Source: Scilla litardierei (Eukaryota > Streptophyta > Magnoliopsida > Asparagales > Asparagaceae). From it: a stretch of 64,000 bases of DNA. The notes under the pieces are model-generated. The model saw only the letters and a program-made list of their open reading frames with translations. It was not told the DNA's origin and ran no database searches. Of the stretch, positions 11,570-23,715 are shown piece after piece; the first letter of the stretch is position 1; each line of letters begins with the position of its first letter. The translations under genes were made by a program, and so were the position numbers. The stretch covers positions 1 to 64,000 of the forward strand of contig JAULAV010009184.1 of NCBI GenBank assembly GCA_030789695.1, read 5' to 3'.

Positions 11570-12196
11570 CAGTCGACTGGTGTGCTCACCAGAGGCCTGG
11601 TTACCCTTCAGCAGTCGCCTGTTTCTAAAGAGAGCCCAAATCTGTTTGAAGCTGTATTCTGTTTTGCTGACCAGCCTGGCTTCAAACTAATGACAATTTT
11701 TCTGTAGTTAGAATTTTTCATCCAATCTAACTTGCAGTAGTTAGCTAACTCACTAAGCTTTTCAAACCAACTTGAATCACTCCAATCGGATATCTGTAGT
11801 TCAAGTTACGATTGTTTTCGTGAGCCGATATCAGATTTCCTGCACATATCAGTCAAATTCAAAGTCCTGTCAGTTTTTCTGTAGTTGGAATTTTGTGTCC
11901 ATTCAAAGCTCATTTGAAAGAAAATTTTGTTAGCTTTCCAACCCAACTTGAATCACTCAATTGGATTTCTGTAGTGGCAGATATGGATGTTTTAGTGATC
12001 AACTGTACTGAAAATCTGCAGAATCTGCCCATCGAACAGCCGCCTGTTGTAGTTTCGATAGGAATCTGCCCAGGTGGACAGTCGACTGGTCATCCTTCTA
12101 CAATCGACTGGTCATCCTCTATCCTGCCATTATTTTTAGTTTATAGCCGTTGGCTACAATGAACCAGGCGACTGTCCCCCCTTCTACAGGCGACTG
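11570..12196. repeat. Phased CAGNCGNCTG palindromes in the 5' LTR of element B
   Basis: Exact copies start at 11570, 11612, 12079, 12165 and 12187, with mutated copies at 11590 and 12101. The pairs 11590/11612, 12079/12101 and 12165/12187 have a start-to-start spacing of 22 bp, leaving 12 bp between the 10-bp words. The block lies upstream of the TATA-like tract of the LTR. Counterparts are at 25877-26353 and 29670-30297. Confidence 0.85.
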
Positions 12197-12273
12197 TTCG
12201 AGTCGTTTTCATCCCATTTCTAGCCGTTGGAAGATTAGTTTGTTGCATGGGGTTTTGGGCTTCCCTTGAGCTA

Positions 12274-12283
12274 ATATATATAG
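12274..12283 (+). promoter_or_regulatory. TATA-like tract of the B 5' LTR
   Basis: 'atatatatag' follows the palindrome block and precedes a pyrimidine-rich stretch. The 3' LTR has the same tract at 30384-30393. Probable Pol II promoter by position. Confidence 0.5.
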
Positions 12284-12419
12284 GATATAGGCTGAATATG
12301 TGAGAACTCTTGGTCCCTTAAGAAAACATTTCAAGTCTCATTTCAAGCCTATTTCTCCTCTTAAGTGCTCTCTAATTCTCTCTTGCCCTATATGCTCTAA
12401 AGCACACATCTGAGCCAGA

Positions 12420-12684
<265 letters not shown>

Positions 12685-13223
12685 TAACCTTCACAAGTAA
12701 GTTCTAATTCAAGGCATAGGTGAGTGTATTTCAAGTTGTATAACTCATTCTCAATACTTCTATTTTGTTGAGTACTCTCGGCTAGTGAGAGGGTGGCTTG
12801 ATCCCAAGTTGTGGGAGTCGAGAAAAGGATTTTCTCTCGGTTTGTGAGAGTGTGCTTAGTTCCAAGTTGTGGGATTAAGGTATTTGCATGTTCCCGGGTT
12901 GTTGGATACACAGACATCGATTGTAGGTCGATTGCACTTGTTGGGGTTTCCACGAATGGGCTAAAGGGAAGCTCTAGTGGTATTTACTAGAGTATCCGAG
13001 TGTGATCTCGAGTGTTGCTGAATTAGGGCACCGGTAACAAGTCGGGTTTGACTTGGGTTGCACCAAACCAGGATACATTGCATTATTCATTGTGTTGTTA
13101 ATCATTTCTTTAATTCTGCATTCGTTGGTTAATTAGGGTTTTATTGGCGTAAATTCCTTGATTCTATAAAACACTATTCACTCCCTCTAGTATTTCTTCC
13201 TCATAGAATGTGGTCCTTACAAT

Positions 13224-13235
13224 TGGTATCAGAGC
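13224..13235 (+). other. Primer binding site of element B
   Basis: TGGTATCAGAGC, complementary to the 3' end of plant initiator Met tRNA, two bases after the LTR end at 13221. This is usual for Ty1/copia elements. Confidence 0.9.
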
Positions 13236-13247
13236 GAGGTTATAACT

Positions 13248-15019
13248 ATGGCAACCAACAACAACACACGAAGGCCTACTCCACCATTTCTCATTGGACC
13301 GAACTATCAAATTTGGTGTGTAAAGATGAATGCCTATATTCAATCCATTGATGATGATTATTGGAACCTTGTGGAGAAGACCCTTCATGCACCTGCCACT
13401 TCCGAACATGAATGTACTAATGAGCACAAAGAATTGATGGAGAAAAATGAAGCGGTAATGTACATTTTGCTTGATTATTTAACTTATGATATTCGTATGC
13501 GTGTGTCCAAGGCTACGATGGCATATCAAATATGTCACATGCTAGTAGATCAGGAAGAGTCCACCTCGGAGTGTTCTTCCTCTAATGATGAAAGGGATTC
13601 GTTCATGGGTTTGATGGCATGAGAGGATGCCACTACATGTGATTCTAGTAACAAATCAAGTGATTCTAGTGGAAGTGATAGCAATGATGAAGAGGTAACA
13701 ATGGATGATCTTAGAATTGCAAATGAACAATTATTTGATAAATATCAAAAGATTATGCGTAAATATTGTGATGCTAAGAATATGATTGCTAGTCTTACTA
13801 ACACGTCTACATGTAGCACCTCAAACAATGACACCATTGTTGAGACACTCGCCATCGAGAAAGTAAGTTTGCTTATCAAAATGGCATGTTGAGAAAAGAG
13901 GTGGAGTCCCTCAAATCTCAACTTGATCATGTTTCCATTATGGATAGTAACGATCTTGAGATTGAAAATCTTCAATCTTAAAACCCTAATTTGGGCATTG
14001 AGAATGAGGCTCTCAAATCCCAAGTACACGAGCCCCAAGTGCACGAGCTCACCACACGTGCATCCACCTTGAATGCCACCATTGCTTCAATTTAGAAGAA
14101 ATATGAGCTCATGTACTCCACTGTTGAGGGATTCAATAAGGGAAATGACATTTTGGATGATTTGCTAAAGAATCAACTACTGGCAAACCATCGTGTTGGA
14201 CTTGGTTATTTTAAGGCAAGTGCATCCAATGCACACACCTTCTATAGTGAAGTAACTATAGATTTTGTGAGGCCATCCTCCGATGCATCCACGAGTGGTG
14301 TCTATAACAACTTGAGTAGTTCTACTACCAATGAAACCACTACTACTATTCCATCCTCATTTGCAAAGAAACCCACCAGGGGTGGACATCAAAGGAAGGG
14401 ACATGCATTAATGTACACCAACACTCAAAGGAATGCATCCAATCCTCACATTCCAAAAAATGAGAGTTTTTATGCTCCACACCCACGAGCACGTGCAAAC
14501 ACTCGTTTGAGACACTCTCATGCATGTACTCATGCTCATGCACCTTCACACGCTTATGATCACACATCACAGCAACGTATGCATGCTTATTCACATGATC
14601 ATCTTCATGCATATGCACCTCATGTTCATCCATGTACGTATGCAACACCACACCATGAATCACATTCCCATCATCATGCTTTAGCACAACACAATGTTCC
14701 ATACACACATCCACATGCTCTTGCTAGATCCCATGTTCCTAGGCCACATGCACCACGTAGAGATCAACTTTTTGTGCATGCAACCACTAGGAAGAGGATA
14801 CCCAAAACATACACTATTTGCGGTCCTAAGAACACTAGCAATCATGCTAAGGTTATGTATGTGCAATCTTATATTCATGATATTATTTTGAATGATGATT
14901 ATGTTGGGAAATCAAGGTCCTCTTGGACTTGGTTTCCAAAGGGTCAGTTTTCGTTGACCCAGCATGTTTGGTACCATATGTTTATATTCATTTTATGGGT
15001 ACCAAAGCATTTGTGTTAA
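13248..15019 (+). pseudogene. gag of element B with a histidine-rich segment, broken
   Basis: The start at 13248, 13 bases past the PBS, gives MATNNNTRRPTPPFLIGPNY, a typical copia gag beginning (PNYQIWCVKMNAYIQ). The domain is interrupted after about 105 residues and jumps to an acidic stretch ending at 13621. A helical segment follows (13701-13892, MDDLRIANEQLFDKYQKI). The C-terminal part (14111-15019) contains LLANHRVGLGYFK, common before the nucleocapsid part in Sireviruses. It then has a ~100-residue stretch (14476-14790) with about 25 histidines. The expected CCHC knuckle survives only as a vestige (TICGPKNTSNHAK), followed by a decayed WVPK-like tail. At least three stops or shifts separate these parts. 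Confidence 0.8.
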
Positions 15020-16201
15020 GAATTTGTTTAATCTTTTTGTTTGCATATCGGTCTTGGATGCTAATGATTATTGGAAACTTAAATTATTATTGAATTTGAT
15101 TTCCATTGTTTGATTATTAGTAAATCATTGTGTTTAGGATTTTCATGTCTAGAATATTTAATACTATCTCATACAATACATGCTTTGCTTCATATTTATG
15201 TTTTGTTGCATGTGATACATGTCATGCTTTTGGATTAATACACATATTTACTTTTGGTACAATTGGTACATGCATGTACATGGTTAAATATTTATCAAGT
15301 GACATGATTACATGTATCATAAAAATTGTGTGTGATTACATTAGGATATGGGTTATAATTATTTGAATTTAGTATTTAAATTTTTTTGCCTAACACACAG
15401 GATCCAAAAAGGTTTTTGGATAGCAAAATTATATTTTCTAGATTCAATCCACTTTGGTATACCAACTCCTTGATTTGCAAAAATTTCCACTCAAATGTGA
15501 AGGTGCTTAAGTGATGCACCAAAGTAGGGGGAGCTTAATGTTGTAAGTATATTCTTACATTTGGTATTTATGTGTGTTGGATGCATGTAGATGTCACTTT
15601 GTGTTTGAGACTATCTCATGCATATCCTAAGTTTGCATATTATGTGTCTTTTATATCTTTCATGTCTATGTATGTCATTTGTGTCAAATTCTTGACTCGT
15701 GTGCATTATGTATTCATAATCCATATTCATATGTTTATTCATGGATTATTTATAACATGTGGATTAAAAATTTTCATGCTAGAATTAATGCTCATTTGCA
15801 TGTTTCACACACGGGACACGCTAATATTTATGTTCCGCTTCACAAGCGTGCATCCCAACTTCCTACTCATGCCATTACACAACCTCTCCTTAAGAATCCC
15901 AAATCACTATATTTGTAGATTCTTAAGAATGTTTCTAGGCATGATATGAACACATATATAGAATCATATATTAGGAATGACATATCTCATGCGACTATAT
16001 ATAAAAATCAAACTCAGCCTTTGTCTGATTTCCACCTTGCTAACTCACTCACTTTGCAATTCATTGCTTGTGTACCATGGTTGTATGATTACTTTTTGTA
16101 CACATATATGTGTGAGTTCGTCCATTACTCCCAAGTTTGCATATTTTGTATGATTAAGTGGGAGTATGAAATGTTTAATTGCTATCATGTTATTTTTATT
16201 T
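15020..16201. other. Interior of element B, left of element D: no gene recognised
   Basis: AT-rich sequence following gag. It contains a purine-tract-like 'gtagggggagctt' near 15524 followed by 'aatgttgtaagtatattc'. This block resembles 25130-25330 (both run from 'ggatccaaaaa' through 'ttgtaagtat'), so part of the interior is duplicated. Short open frames at 15130-15366 and 15572-16251 show no family motif I recognise. No integrase or RT motif was found. Confidence 0.7.
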
Positions 16202-16206
16202 ATATG

Positions 16207-17114
16207 TGTTTCAGAGTGTTTTCTCACTACAAAAGCGTTGACCGTGGATAACCCGGTCAACGTGGTCAAGGGATCCGCTTGGGTCCCTCGGGTGTGTCGA
16301 GTCAGTGCAGACGAGGCGCGAGTCGGAGTTGCGGACGACGTGGAGCGCGTCGGCTTGGCCAAATCGAGATCCTTGGTCGCAAGGGGGGCGAGGGGAAGCC
16401 TCGTCCCGGGTTGAGACGCTCAGCCTCGGATGGACGTGCTCGGCCTCGGCGGTCGGACGACGAGGGGTAGCCTCGATCGTCCTGCTGGTTACGTGGCCGG
16501 TCGCGGGGCAGAGGGGAAGCCTCGGCCCGTGGATGTGACGTCCTCCTGCGTAGATGAGAACGCTCGTCAGGGGGGCCGGACCTTGGTTCCGGCCCAATCC
16601 CTTCCGATGCCTAAGTCAGATAGTGATCTGAAAGAGGAGGCCCGGCGGAGATGGTTCGACTCGAGAGGAGATCGGAACGGCGTCTACCGGTGCGAGCGGG
16701 GGAGGAGTTTAGAATGGGGGAACTAGGTCGTTGATGGAGTACCTTAGGTTTTAGTTACCTGAGATCCGGTCCCTTGTCCAGTCGTCTTTCCAGCCCTTTT
16801 ATAGACCTCCCGCCGTGATTGCCCACGTCGCTCGTCCGCCCTCGATCGTGCCCCCTCAATCCGCCCCCCCATCGCCGCTCCCTGCGCCATGCCAGCACCT
16901 CCCCATCACGGCCATTAAGTGGTAGCGGGATCAGGGGAACGGTTATCGCTGGAGTGGGCGGGTGACTCGTGCGTTATCGGGGCCGGGTCGGGTTGATATT
17001 TGGGGGCCCTCTATGGGACTTCGCAGGGCGGGCCTGATCGCGCAGATGGGCTTCTGAACATCAGTCGGGTTTTTGGGCTCGTGTCTTTCGGGCTTCGGCC
17101 AAATAGGCGTAATA
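16207..17114 (-). repeat. 3' LTR of element D
   Basis: On the plus strand it begins 'tgtttcagagtg' and ends 'aggcgtaata', where the partner has 'aggcgtaaca'; the terminal TG of the LTR has thus mutated to TA. A TATA box lies at 16796-16803 on the minus strand (TATAAAAG). Confidence 0.93.
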
Positions 17115-17126
17115 ATTGCCCCCATT
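17115..17126 (-). other. Polypurine tract of element D
   Basis: Minus strand AATGGGGGCAAT directly next to the 3' LTR, in the position of the plus-strand primer. Confidence 0.75.
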
Positions 17127-17294
17127 GGTCGGGTCGATCGGCCTCGGCCGGTTCGGCTCGGCCGATGTGACTTCCACCGACTTTGACAGGCTCGTCAGTC
17201 GATGCCGACTCATTTATTGGTCGTCATCATGAGTTGGTCCGTTCGATACTTTTAAGGCGCGGGTTCCGAAGTGCCGTCGGTCCTCTAATGCTGC

Positions 17295-17300
17295 CACGTG
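17295..17300 (+). promoter_or_regulatory. G-box upstream of the antisense gene of element D
   Basis: CACGTG, about 95 bp before the antisense start codon. Element A has one in the matching position (862-867). I see no convincing TATA box here, so promoter activity is inference. Confidence 0.4.
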
Positions 17301-17394
17301 TAGCTGCAAGTCTATCCCCACCGCTCGCGGGGCCGTCTTAGGTTGAGAAGCCGAGTGGGTTGCGAGCCGCCATCCCGTCATTTTCTTCTCTGCG

Positions 17395-19560
17395 TTGGTC
17401 TCGATCCTGCCCGAGCTCTGCCTCATGTCGTCTTCCTCTGCCACCGGTTCGGGTCGGCCGGATCATGACGCTGCTCCTGGCCTAGTGGATAGTCCTCCTT
17501 CGACGATTCGTCGGCACGGGGGTGATCTTTCGGGGGTGCCCCCAGAGGTCTTGTCGTGGCCCTCGTCGGTTTGTGCCACCGCCATCGGGAGCCTACGCTC
17601 TGCCTACCTTCTTTCGCCTTACTCGGCTCGTGCTCCCGGGTCCAACGAGCGGATCTGCCTTCCCGGTCCCAACGAGGTCAGAATATATGAGAAGTGCTTC
17701 TGCTTCGGGCTTCGTTTCCCGCTCCACCCCTTTGTCGTTGAGTTCCTTCAGGCCCACAAGGTGGGCTTGTGCCAATTCTGCCCCAACGCCGTCGGGCTCC
17801 TTGTCGGGTTCGTCGTCATCTGCATGCTGAGGGGAGTGGCACCCTCTCTCCGTCTCTTCGCCCAGTTCTACCGCCTGAGTCACCACCAATCGGGGGCGTG
17901 GATTTACATCAGCGCCCGCCCGAAGATGACCCTGATGCTGGGGTTGCCGAGCTCCCTGAAACGTTGGAAAGGGGAATACGTGTTTGTCACGTTCATGTCG
18001 AGTGTTCCTTTCCCGGTTCGGTGGGGAGCGGCCGGCGCAGTCATCCTCGATCTGGGTGAGCCGACTGCCACCGAGCAGTAATCGGCGAAGGACTTGCTGG
18101 CGATTCCTGCGAGGGAAAGGACGATCGACGTCCTCTTAAGCGACCATAACTTGCGCAAGACAGTGTGGCCCTTGGGTAAGCTCTCCGAGTAGTCGCCATT
18201 CGAGGTTGCTCGGGCTCTTCCCGGTCTCTTACTTCTTCTTTGGGTGTAGGTGGATTCCCTCTCGGTCCTTCTCCCGCCAGCCCTCACGTGCAGGCCCCAG
18301 ATTCGGATTCGCGTAGGAGGGATCATGTGCTGGAGGTCCGAAAAAAGCAGCGGTCCGTGTCCTCGACTGGAGGCTCCAAAAGGAAGAAGGGGCCATCCCC
18401 CTCTATCCCCTTGTTGGGGTCTTGCAAGAGGGCCCGTGAGGGGGCCGAGGGAGTTGAAGTCCCGCCGACTGCCGATCAGATCCGCCCTGCCCCCGCTGAG
18501 GTTGCTTGGCCGTGGGTTGGCCCTTCGCCTCTCCCGGGCGGTTCCCTCCCTGATGCCTACGATCGGTATCTGGGCGTGTTCCGCTCCAACCCCGACGAGT
18601 TTCCTTCGTCAGGGGAAAGCCTTCTTCGTCCAAGCTTCCCGATGGGGGAGAAGGAGTCGGTGTTTTCGAGCCGCGGAGCTGCCGCTCTAGTGGCCGAGAA
18701 CAGTTGCCTCCCTCCCGATCGGGCTGCGCTGGATGGGGTTAGGGGTGACTATTTGGCCACCTTCGTGATCCAGGCCGGCCAACAGGTAGAGTGTCTCTGC
18801 TTGTCCTCCCTCCAGCTGCTTTCACCGTCTTACCTTTGTTTCCTTGGTGCAGTTGTCCTCGGTTGGTCTCTCGATGAGGCGCCAATTTGCGGCGCTTCCC
18901 AAGGCCAAATCCGACGCCGGGCGAGATCCCGAGGCTCATGGTGAAGAAGGAGAGGCAGGCCAGTTAGAGGAGGTGCGAGTCAGGTCCTTGGAGACCCGCG
19001 TAACTGAGCTGTCCTCTGCCTTGGAAGAGGCGGACCGGGAGAGAGCCTTAGCTCTGACGACAAAGTCAGAGGCCGAGGCACGGGTCGTCGAGCTTTTGGG
19101 AGATGCCAACACGTCCGGGGGGGCCGATAAGATCCCCGTCTCCGTTGCTGCCTCCGAAGCCCTGGAGCTTTCCGATCGTCTGGAGGCGGCGGAGGAGCAG
19201 GTGAGGGCTCTCCTTGCTCAACTTGGCGAGAGATCCCAGGAGATCGAGAAGGAGAGGGCGGAGCACCAACGCCAGATCGAGACCTTAGAGGCTCGGTTGA
19301 GTGGGCTTGAGGCGGTGGACCCATCCCAGATCGCCCAAGACGCCGTGGCTGAGTACGCCACCTCCATCGTCGAGACCGCCTTGGTGGTGGCGTTCGAGAA
19401 GGGCTTCGCCCGGTGTCAATCCGAGATCCAGAAGAAGTTCCCGCTCTCGGGAGTCAACTTCGAGGATCTCCGAATGCACTCTGACGGCGGACGGAGTGTG
19501 GGGGATGGCCCAAGCGAACCGCCAGCCTGTGGCTCCACGGGTGCCCCTGGAGGTGAATGA
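17395..19560 (+). pseudogene. Antisense three-exon gene of element D (gypsy-type transposon domain plus coiled coil)
   Basis: Exon 1 is 17395-18175, exon 2 is 18250-18785 and exon 3 is 18853-19560. Introns 18176-18249 and 18786-18852 begin GT and end AG, and the three exons join in one frame (781+536+708 nt). One in-frame TAA at 18079-18081 interrupts an otherwise open 675-codon frame. Exon 1 holds the conserved domain of plant gypsy-type antisense ORFs (PF04195 type by eye: RICLPGPNEVRIYEKCF to about LKRWKGEYVFVTF). Exon 2 is Pro/Ser/Arg-rich with a basic GGSKRKKGPS stretch that could serve in nuclear import. Exon 3 is a long Glu/Arg/Ala coiled coil. Intron positions match element A. An alternative start is 17425. 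The role of such proteins is unknown. Confidence 0.85.
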
Positions 19561-19667
19561 GGGAGGGGAATGCCCCTCGACCTCTACGTGCGTCTCTCTG
19601 TTCATCTTTTTGTTTATCTGGAAAGGAAACAAACTTAAATAAATTTATTTCATAGAAAATGATACAT

Positions 19668-22600
19668 TCATTGAAAGTACTTGCGTAAGTGTTCCGCATT
19701 CCAGGCGTGAGTGAGAATCCTCCCCTCCATATTGGCTAGACGATAGGTTGCAGGTCCGAGGACCTCGACGACTTTGTAGGGTCCCTCCCATTTAGCCGTG
19801 AGCTTCCCTTTGTGAACGGTATCCGGGTTGAAGCCTGCTTTCCGGAGGACCAAGTCCCCAAGGTGGTAGCTTCGGCCCCTGACCCGAGCATTGTAGTATC
19901 GGGCCACCTTCTGCTTCTGGCGGATGATGGTGGCCAGGGCTTGTTCCCGCCGTTCGCCGAGGATCTCCAGGCTGAGCTCCAGACCCTGCGAGTTCCTGTT
20001 CTCGTCAAAGCATTTGATGCGGAGAGATTCCTCACCCAACTCGACCGGTACCACTGCCTCGGCCCCGTAGGCAAGCATGAACGGGGTCTCGCTGGTGGCC
20101 TCCTTATGGGTCATCCGGTATGACCAGAGTATCCCGGGGAGCTCTTCCGGCCAGCTTCCTTCGGCGTCCTTCACTTTCTTTTGGAGGGGCTCTATGATAC
20201 ATTTGTTGGCTGCTTCCGCCATTCCGTTGGTCTGGGGGTGCGCTACAGAGGCGAAGAGCAGCTTGATTCCCCATTCCGCGCAGAAGTCTTTGAACCCCAC
20301 GGAGACGAACTGTTTCCCATTGTCTGTGACGATGGACCGGGGCACTCCGAATCAGGAGATGATGGAAGTCCATACGAAGCTTTTCGCTTTCTTCCATGTG
20401 ATGGTGGCCAACGGTTCCGCCTCGATCCATTTGGTAAAGTAGTCCACCGCCATAATCAGATACTTTCGCTGCCCTCAGCCCGGCTTAAACGGTCCGAGGA
20501 TGTCGAGCCCCCATTTTGCAAATGGGATGGGGCTCACGATAGGGATGAGCTCCGATAGGGGAGTTGAGGTGTGGTGGGCATACCTCTGACATTCCTGACA
20601 CTTTTGGACGTAGGTTGTTGCGTCTTGTACCAGGGTCGGCCAGTAGTATCCCTGCCTCAAGATTTTCTGTGCAACCATCTTGCCCCCGTGGTGATTTCCG
20701 CAGATCCCTTCGTGAACCTCCCGTAGGACGTAGTCGGCTTCCTGCGGTCCGATGCATTTCAGGTACGGGAGGACATCAGCCTTCGTCTAGTGCCTCCGGT
20801 AGAGTGTCCCCTCATGGATCACGTATCGGAGCGCCTTCCTCTCCAGTGTCCGATGCTCGTCCCAATCCGTCGGCACCTCCCCATGAGTGAGGTACCGAAT
20901 GATCGGATCCATCCAGGAGGGATTTTGGTCGATCGCCATCACCTCTCGCTCCTCCGTACTGGGCGACTGCAGGTTCTCCACGTAGATGGTGCAACCCAGC
21001 TCCTTAGGCGAGGACGAGGCTAGCTTCGACAACGCGTCTGCCCGTGCGTTCTCCGACCGTGGGAGATGCAAGACTTCCGCGTTTTTGAACCTGGAGAACG
21101 CCGCTTTGACGACGGCGTGATACCTCTGCATCGTCTCCTCCCACGCCTCGTAGCTTCCCAGAAGTTGGTTGACAATGAGCTTCGAGTCTCTGAGGAGGCG
21201 CACGGATTCGGCCCCGAGCTCCCGGGCTAGCCTCAGGCCGTTGATCACCGCTTCGTATTCTGCCACGTTGTTGGTGGCCGGGAACTCGAACTGCAACGCG
21301 TACTCCACGACGTTCCCTTCTGGAGATCGGATCGTGATCCCTGCCCCGCCTCCTGATTGTGTGGCCGATCCGTCCACATGGACTATCCACGCTCCTGGGA
21401 CTCCTGACTGGAGATGGTCAGCCGAAATAAAAGACAAGGGTTGGGCGACTACCGTTGCTGGGCCTTCTTCCTCTGGGGGATGTTCTCCTTCCGTCGTGCA
21501 TTCAGCGATGAAGTCAGCCAAGGCCTGCCCTTTGATGGCCGTGCGCGGCTTGAATCGGAGGTCGAACTCGCTCAATTCCACCCCCCAGTTCAGCATCCTT
21601 CCCATTCGGTCGAATCTCTTGAGATTCTGCTCCAGTTGGGAGTCGGTCAAGACCAGTATGGTGTGAGCCTGGAAATAGGGCCTGAGCCTTCGCGCTGAGA
21701 GAACGAGGCCATACGCCAGTTTCTCCATGGGCGAGTACCGCAGCTCCGCCCCCTTCAAGATCCGACTCATGTAGTACACCGGCCACTGCACCCCACCGTC
21801 TTCCTGGATCAGCACCGAGCTCACTGCTTCCTCCGCGCACGCCAGGTAAAGGCTTAGCGACTCTCCTTCCCGTGGCTTGGACAGGAGAGGCGGGCTGCGG
21901 AGATATTCCTTGAGATCCGCGAACGCCCTGGAGCAGTCTTCGTCCCATAGTATCGTCTTCCTATTGTCCGAGGGTTCCGCGATCGCTTTCCTCAGGACCT
22001 TGAAGAAGGGGAGCGATCTTTCCGCCGATTTGGAAAGGAATCGCCCCAAGGCTGTGATGCGCCCATTCAACCTCTGCAGCTCTTTGATCGTCGTCGGCTC
22101 ACGCATGTTGATCAGTGCCTCGATCTTGTCAGGATTAGCTTCAATGCCACGGTTAGTTATCATAAATCCCAAGAATTTGCCAGATCTTACCCCGAACGTG
22201 CACTTCGTGGGGTTGAGTCGAATGTTGTGTCGCCGCAACCGCTCGAAGGTTTCACGAAGGTCGGCGATGTGGTCCTCCAGCTTTCTCGACTTGACAAGCA
22301 TGTCGTCGACGTAGACCTCCAGGTTCCTCCCGATCTGGGAGTTAAAAACCTTGTTGACCATTCTCTGGTAGGTGGCCCCTGCGTTCTTCAAGCCAAAGGG
22401 CATCTTCTTGTAGCAGTATGTTCCCCGGTCCGTCGTGAAGGCTGTCATCTCTTCGTCTCGGGGATCCATCTGGACTTGATTGTACCCTGAGTAGGCGTCC
22501 ATGAAGCTAAGAATCTCGTACCCCGAAGCGTTGTCCACCAAGTGGTCAATGCGCGGCAGGGGGTAGCTGTCCTTGGGACAGGCTTTGTTGAGGTCACTGA

Positions 22601-23660
22601 AGTCCACGCACATTCGCCACTTCCCGTTGGGTTTCCTGACCATCACCACGTTCGATAGCCACTCCGGGTACCAGACCTCTCGTATGAAGCCGGCGTCGAG
22701 GAGACGTTCCACTTCCTCGGAGGCCGCCTTCATCTTCTCGCCGCCCAGGTTCTGCTTCTTCTGCCTGACCGACCTGAAGTTGGGGTCGGCGTTGATCTGA
22801 TGGACGATCACCTGGGGATCTACGCCGGGCATGTCCTCTGGTGACCAAGCAAAGACGTCTAGGTTCACCTCCAGGCACTCGACCAGTTGGCTCCTCAGGT
22901 CGTGGCTTAGCCCTCTCCCGATTGAGACGAACCGGCCCTCGACGTCTGTGACCGGGATCTGCTCTTGCTCCTCCGCATGGGTGGGCCTCGGCCTGCCCCT
23001 TAAGTCAAGCGCGGCCATCCGGTCGAATAGACGATCTTCGGGACCTTCCTTCGCCAGTTGATAGCAGGTATTCGGTCTCCCCGCGTCGCCTTCGACTTGC
23101 CCCATCCCCCCGGGCGTCCGGAACTTGATAGTCTGATGGAGGGTCGAGACCACCGCGCCGATGGCGTTGAGTAGGGGTCGGCCGATGATCCCATTGTATT
23201 CCAACCCGATCCCCAATACGATGAATTCTACCGCCAGGGTCACCGAGTCTGGTGGGCCTCCGAGTGTTACCGGGAGATGGATCGTGCCGATGATGGGGGT
23301 GGAATGACCCGTGAATCCCACCACGGGACCCGAGCGAGGTCGCAAGTCCTCCTTCCGCCGCCCCATCTTTTCCAGGGTTGACATGAAGAGGACGTCGCAG
23401 GAGCTGCCGGTGTCGACGAGCAGTCGCCGTACCATGGTTGTGTCTATGATCACCGACACCACCAAAGCTACGTCCGAGCTACGCGCCGTTACAGACGTGC
23501 TCGGTCTCCCGACCGGTAAGGACGGGGAGGGTCTCCCGGTCCTCTCCTCACGATCCTCCTCACGCCGGGCCCGGGCCCACTCTTGCCAACGATGGCGGGC
23601 CCTGTCGCTTCGCGTCAGAGCCTTGCTCTCCTTTCGTCGAGACGGGTGAAGACGTGTCAT
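19668..23660 (-). pseudogene. pol of element D: protease, RT, two RNase H domains, integrase
   Basis: One frame runs from ATG 23660 to 19668 with no shift and only three stops (20787-20789, 20475-20477, 20352-20354), all in integrase. Protease has LLVDTGSSCDVLF. RT has WRMCVDFSDLNKACPKDSYP, then MDAYSGYNQ and YVDDM, so its catalytic residues are present. The first RNase H is followed by a second one (VHVDGSATQSGGGAGI, NNVAEYEA, DSKLIVNQ, ENARADALSKLA), a mark of the Tat lineage. Integrase has HEGICGNHHGG and CQECQRY, WGLDILG, TDNGKQF, HPQTNGMAEA and a final KWEGPYKVVEV. A separate gag is lacking, so this protein would need capsid from another element. Confidence 0.92.
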
Positions 23661-23694
23661 TGCAGGTGTGGTTCGTTTCTTCGTGGGACAGTTC

Positions 23695-23713
23695 GTTCCC
23701 ACAGACGGCGCCA
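23695..23713 (-). other. Primer binding site of element D
   Basis: Minus strand TGGCGCCGTCTGTGGGAAC, two bases from the 5' LTR. The TGGCGCC end is typical of gypsy elements primed by a tRNA ending GGCGCCA (Arg or Asp type; I cannot choose). The pol ATG is only 35 bases further on. Element A has the related but mutated site at 36035-36053. Confidence 0.85.
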
Positions 23714-23715
23714 GA

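Noticed and set aside
14346..14714. Minus-strand open frame opposite the histidine-rich gag segment
   Set aside because: It is the complement of CAY codons and matches no retroelement protein; gag on the plus strand explains it.
15572..16251. Hydrophobic open frames in the interior of B as a possible envelope-like gene
   Set aside because: AT-rich codons give Phe/Ile/Met-rich products in several overlapping frames; no signal peptide with a matching domain, and not in one continuous frame.
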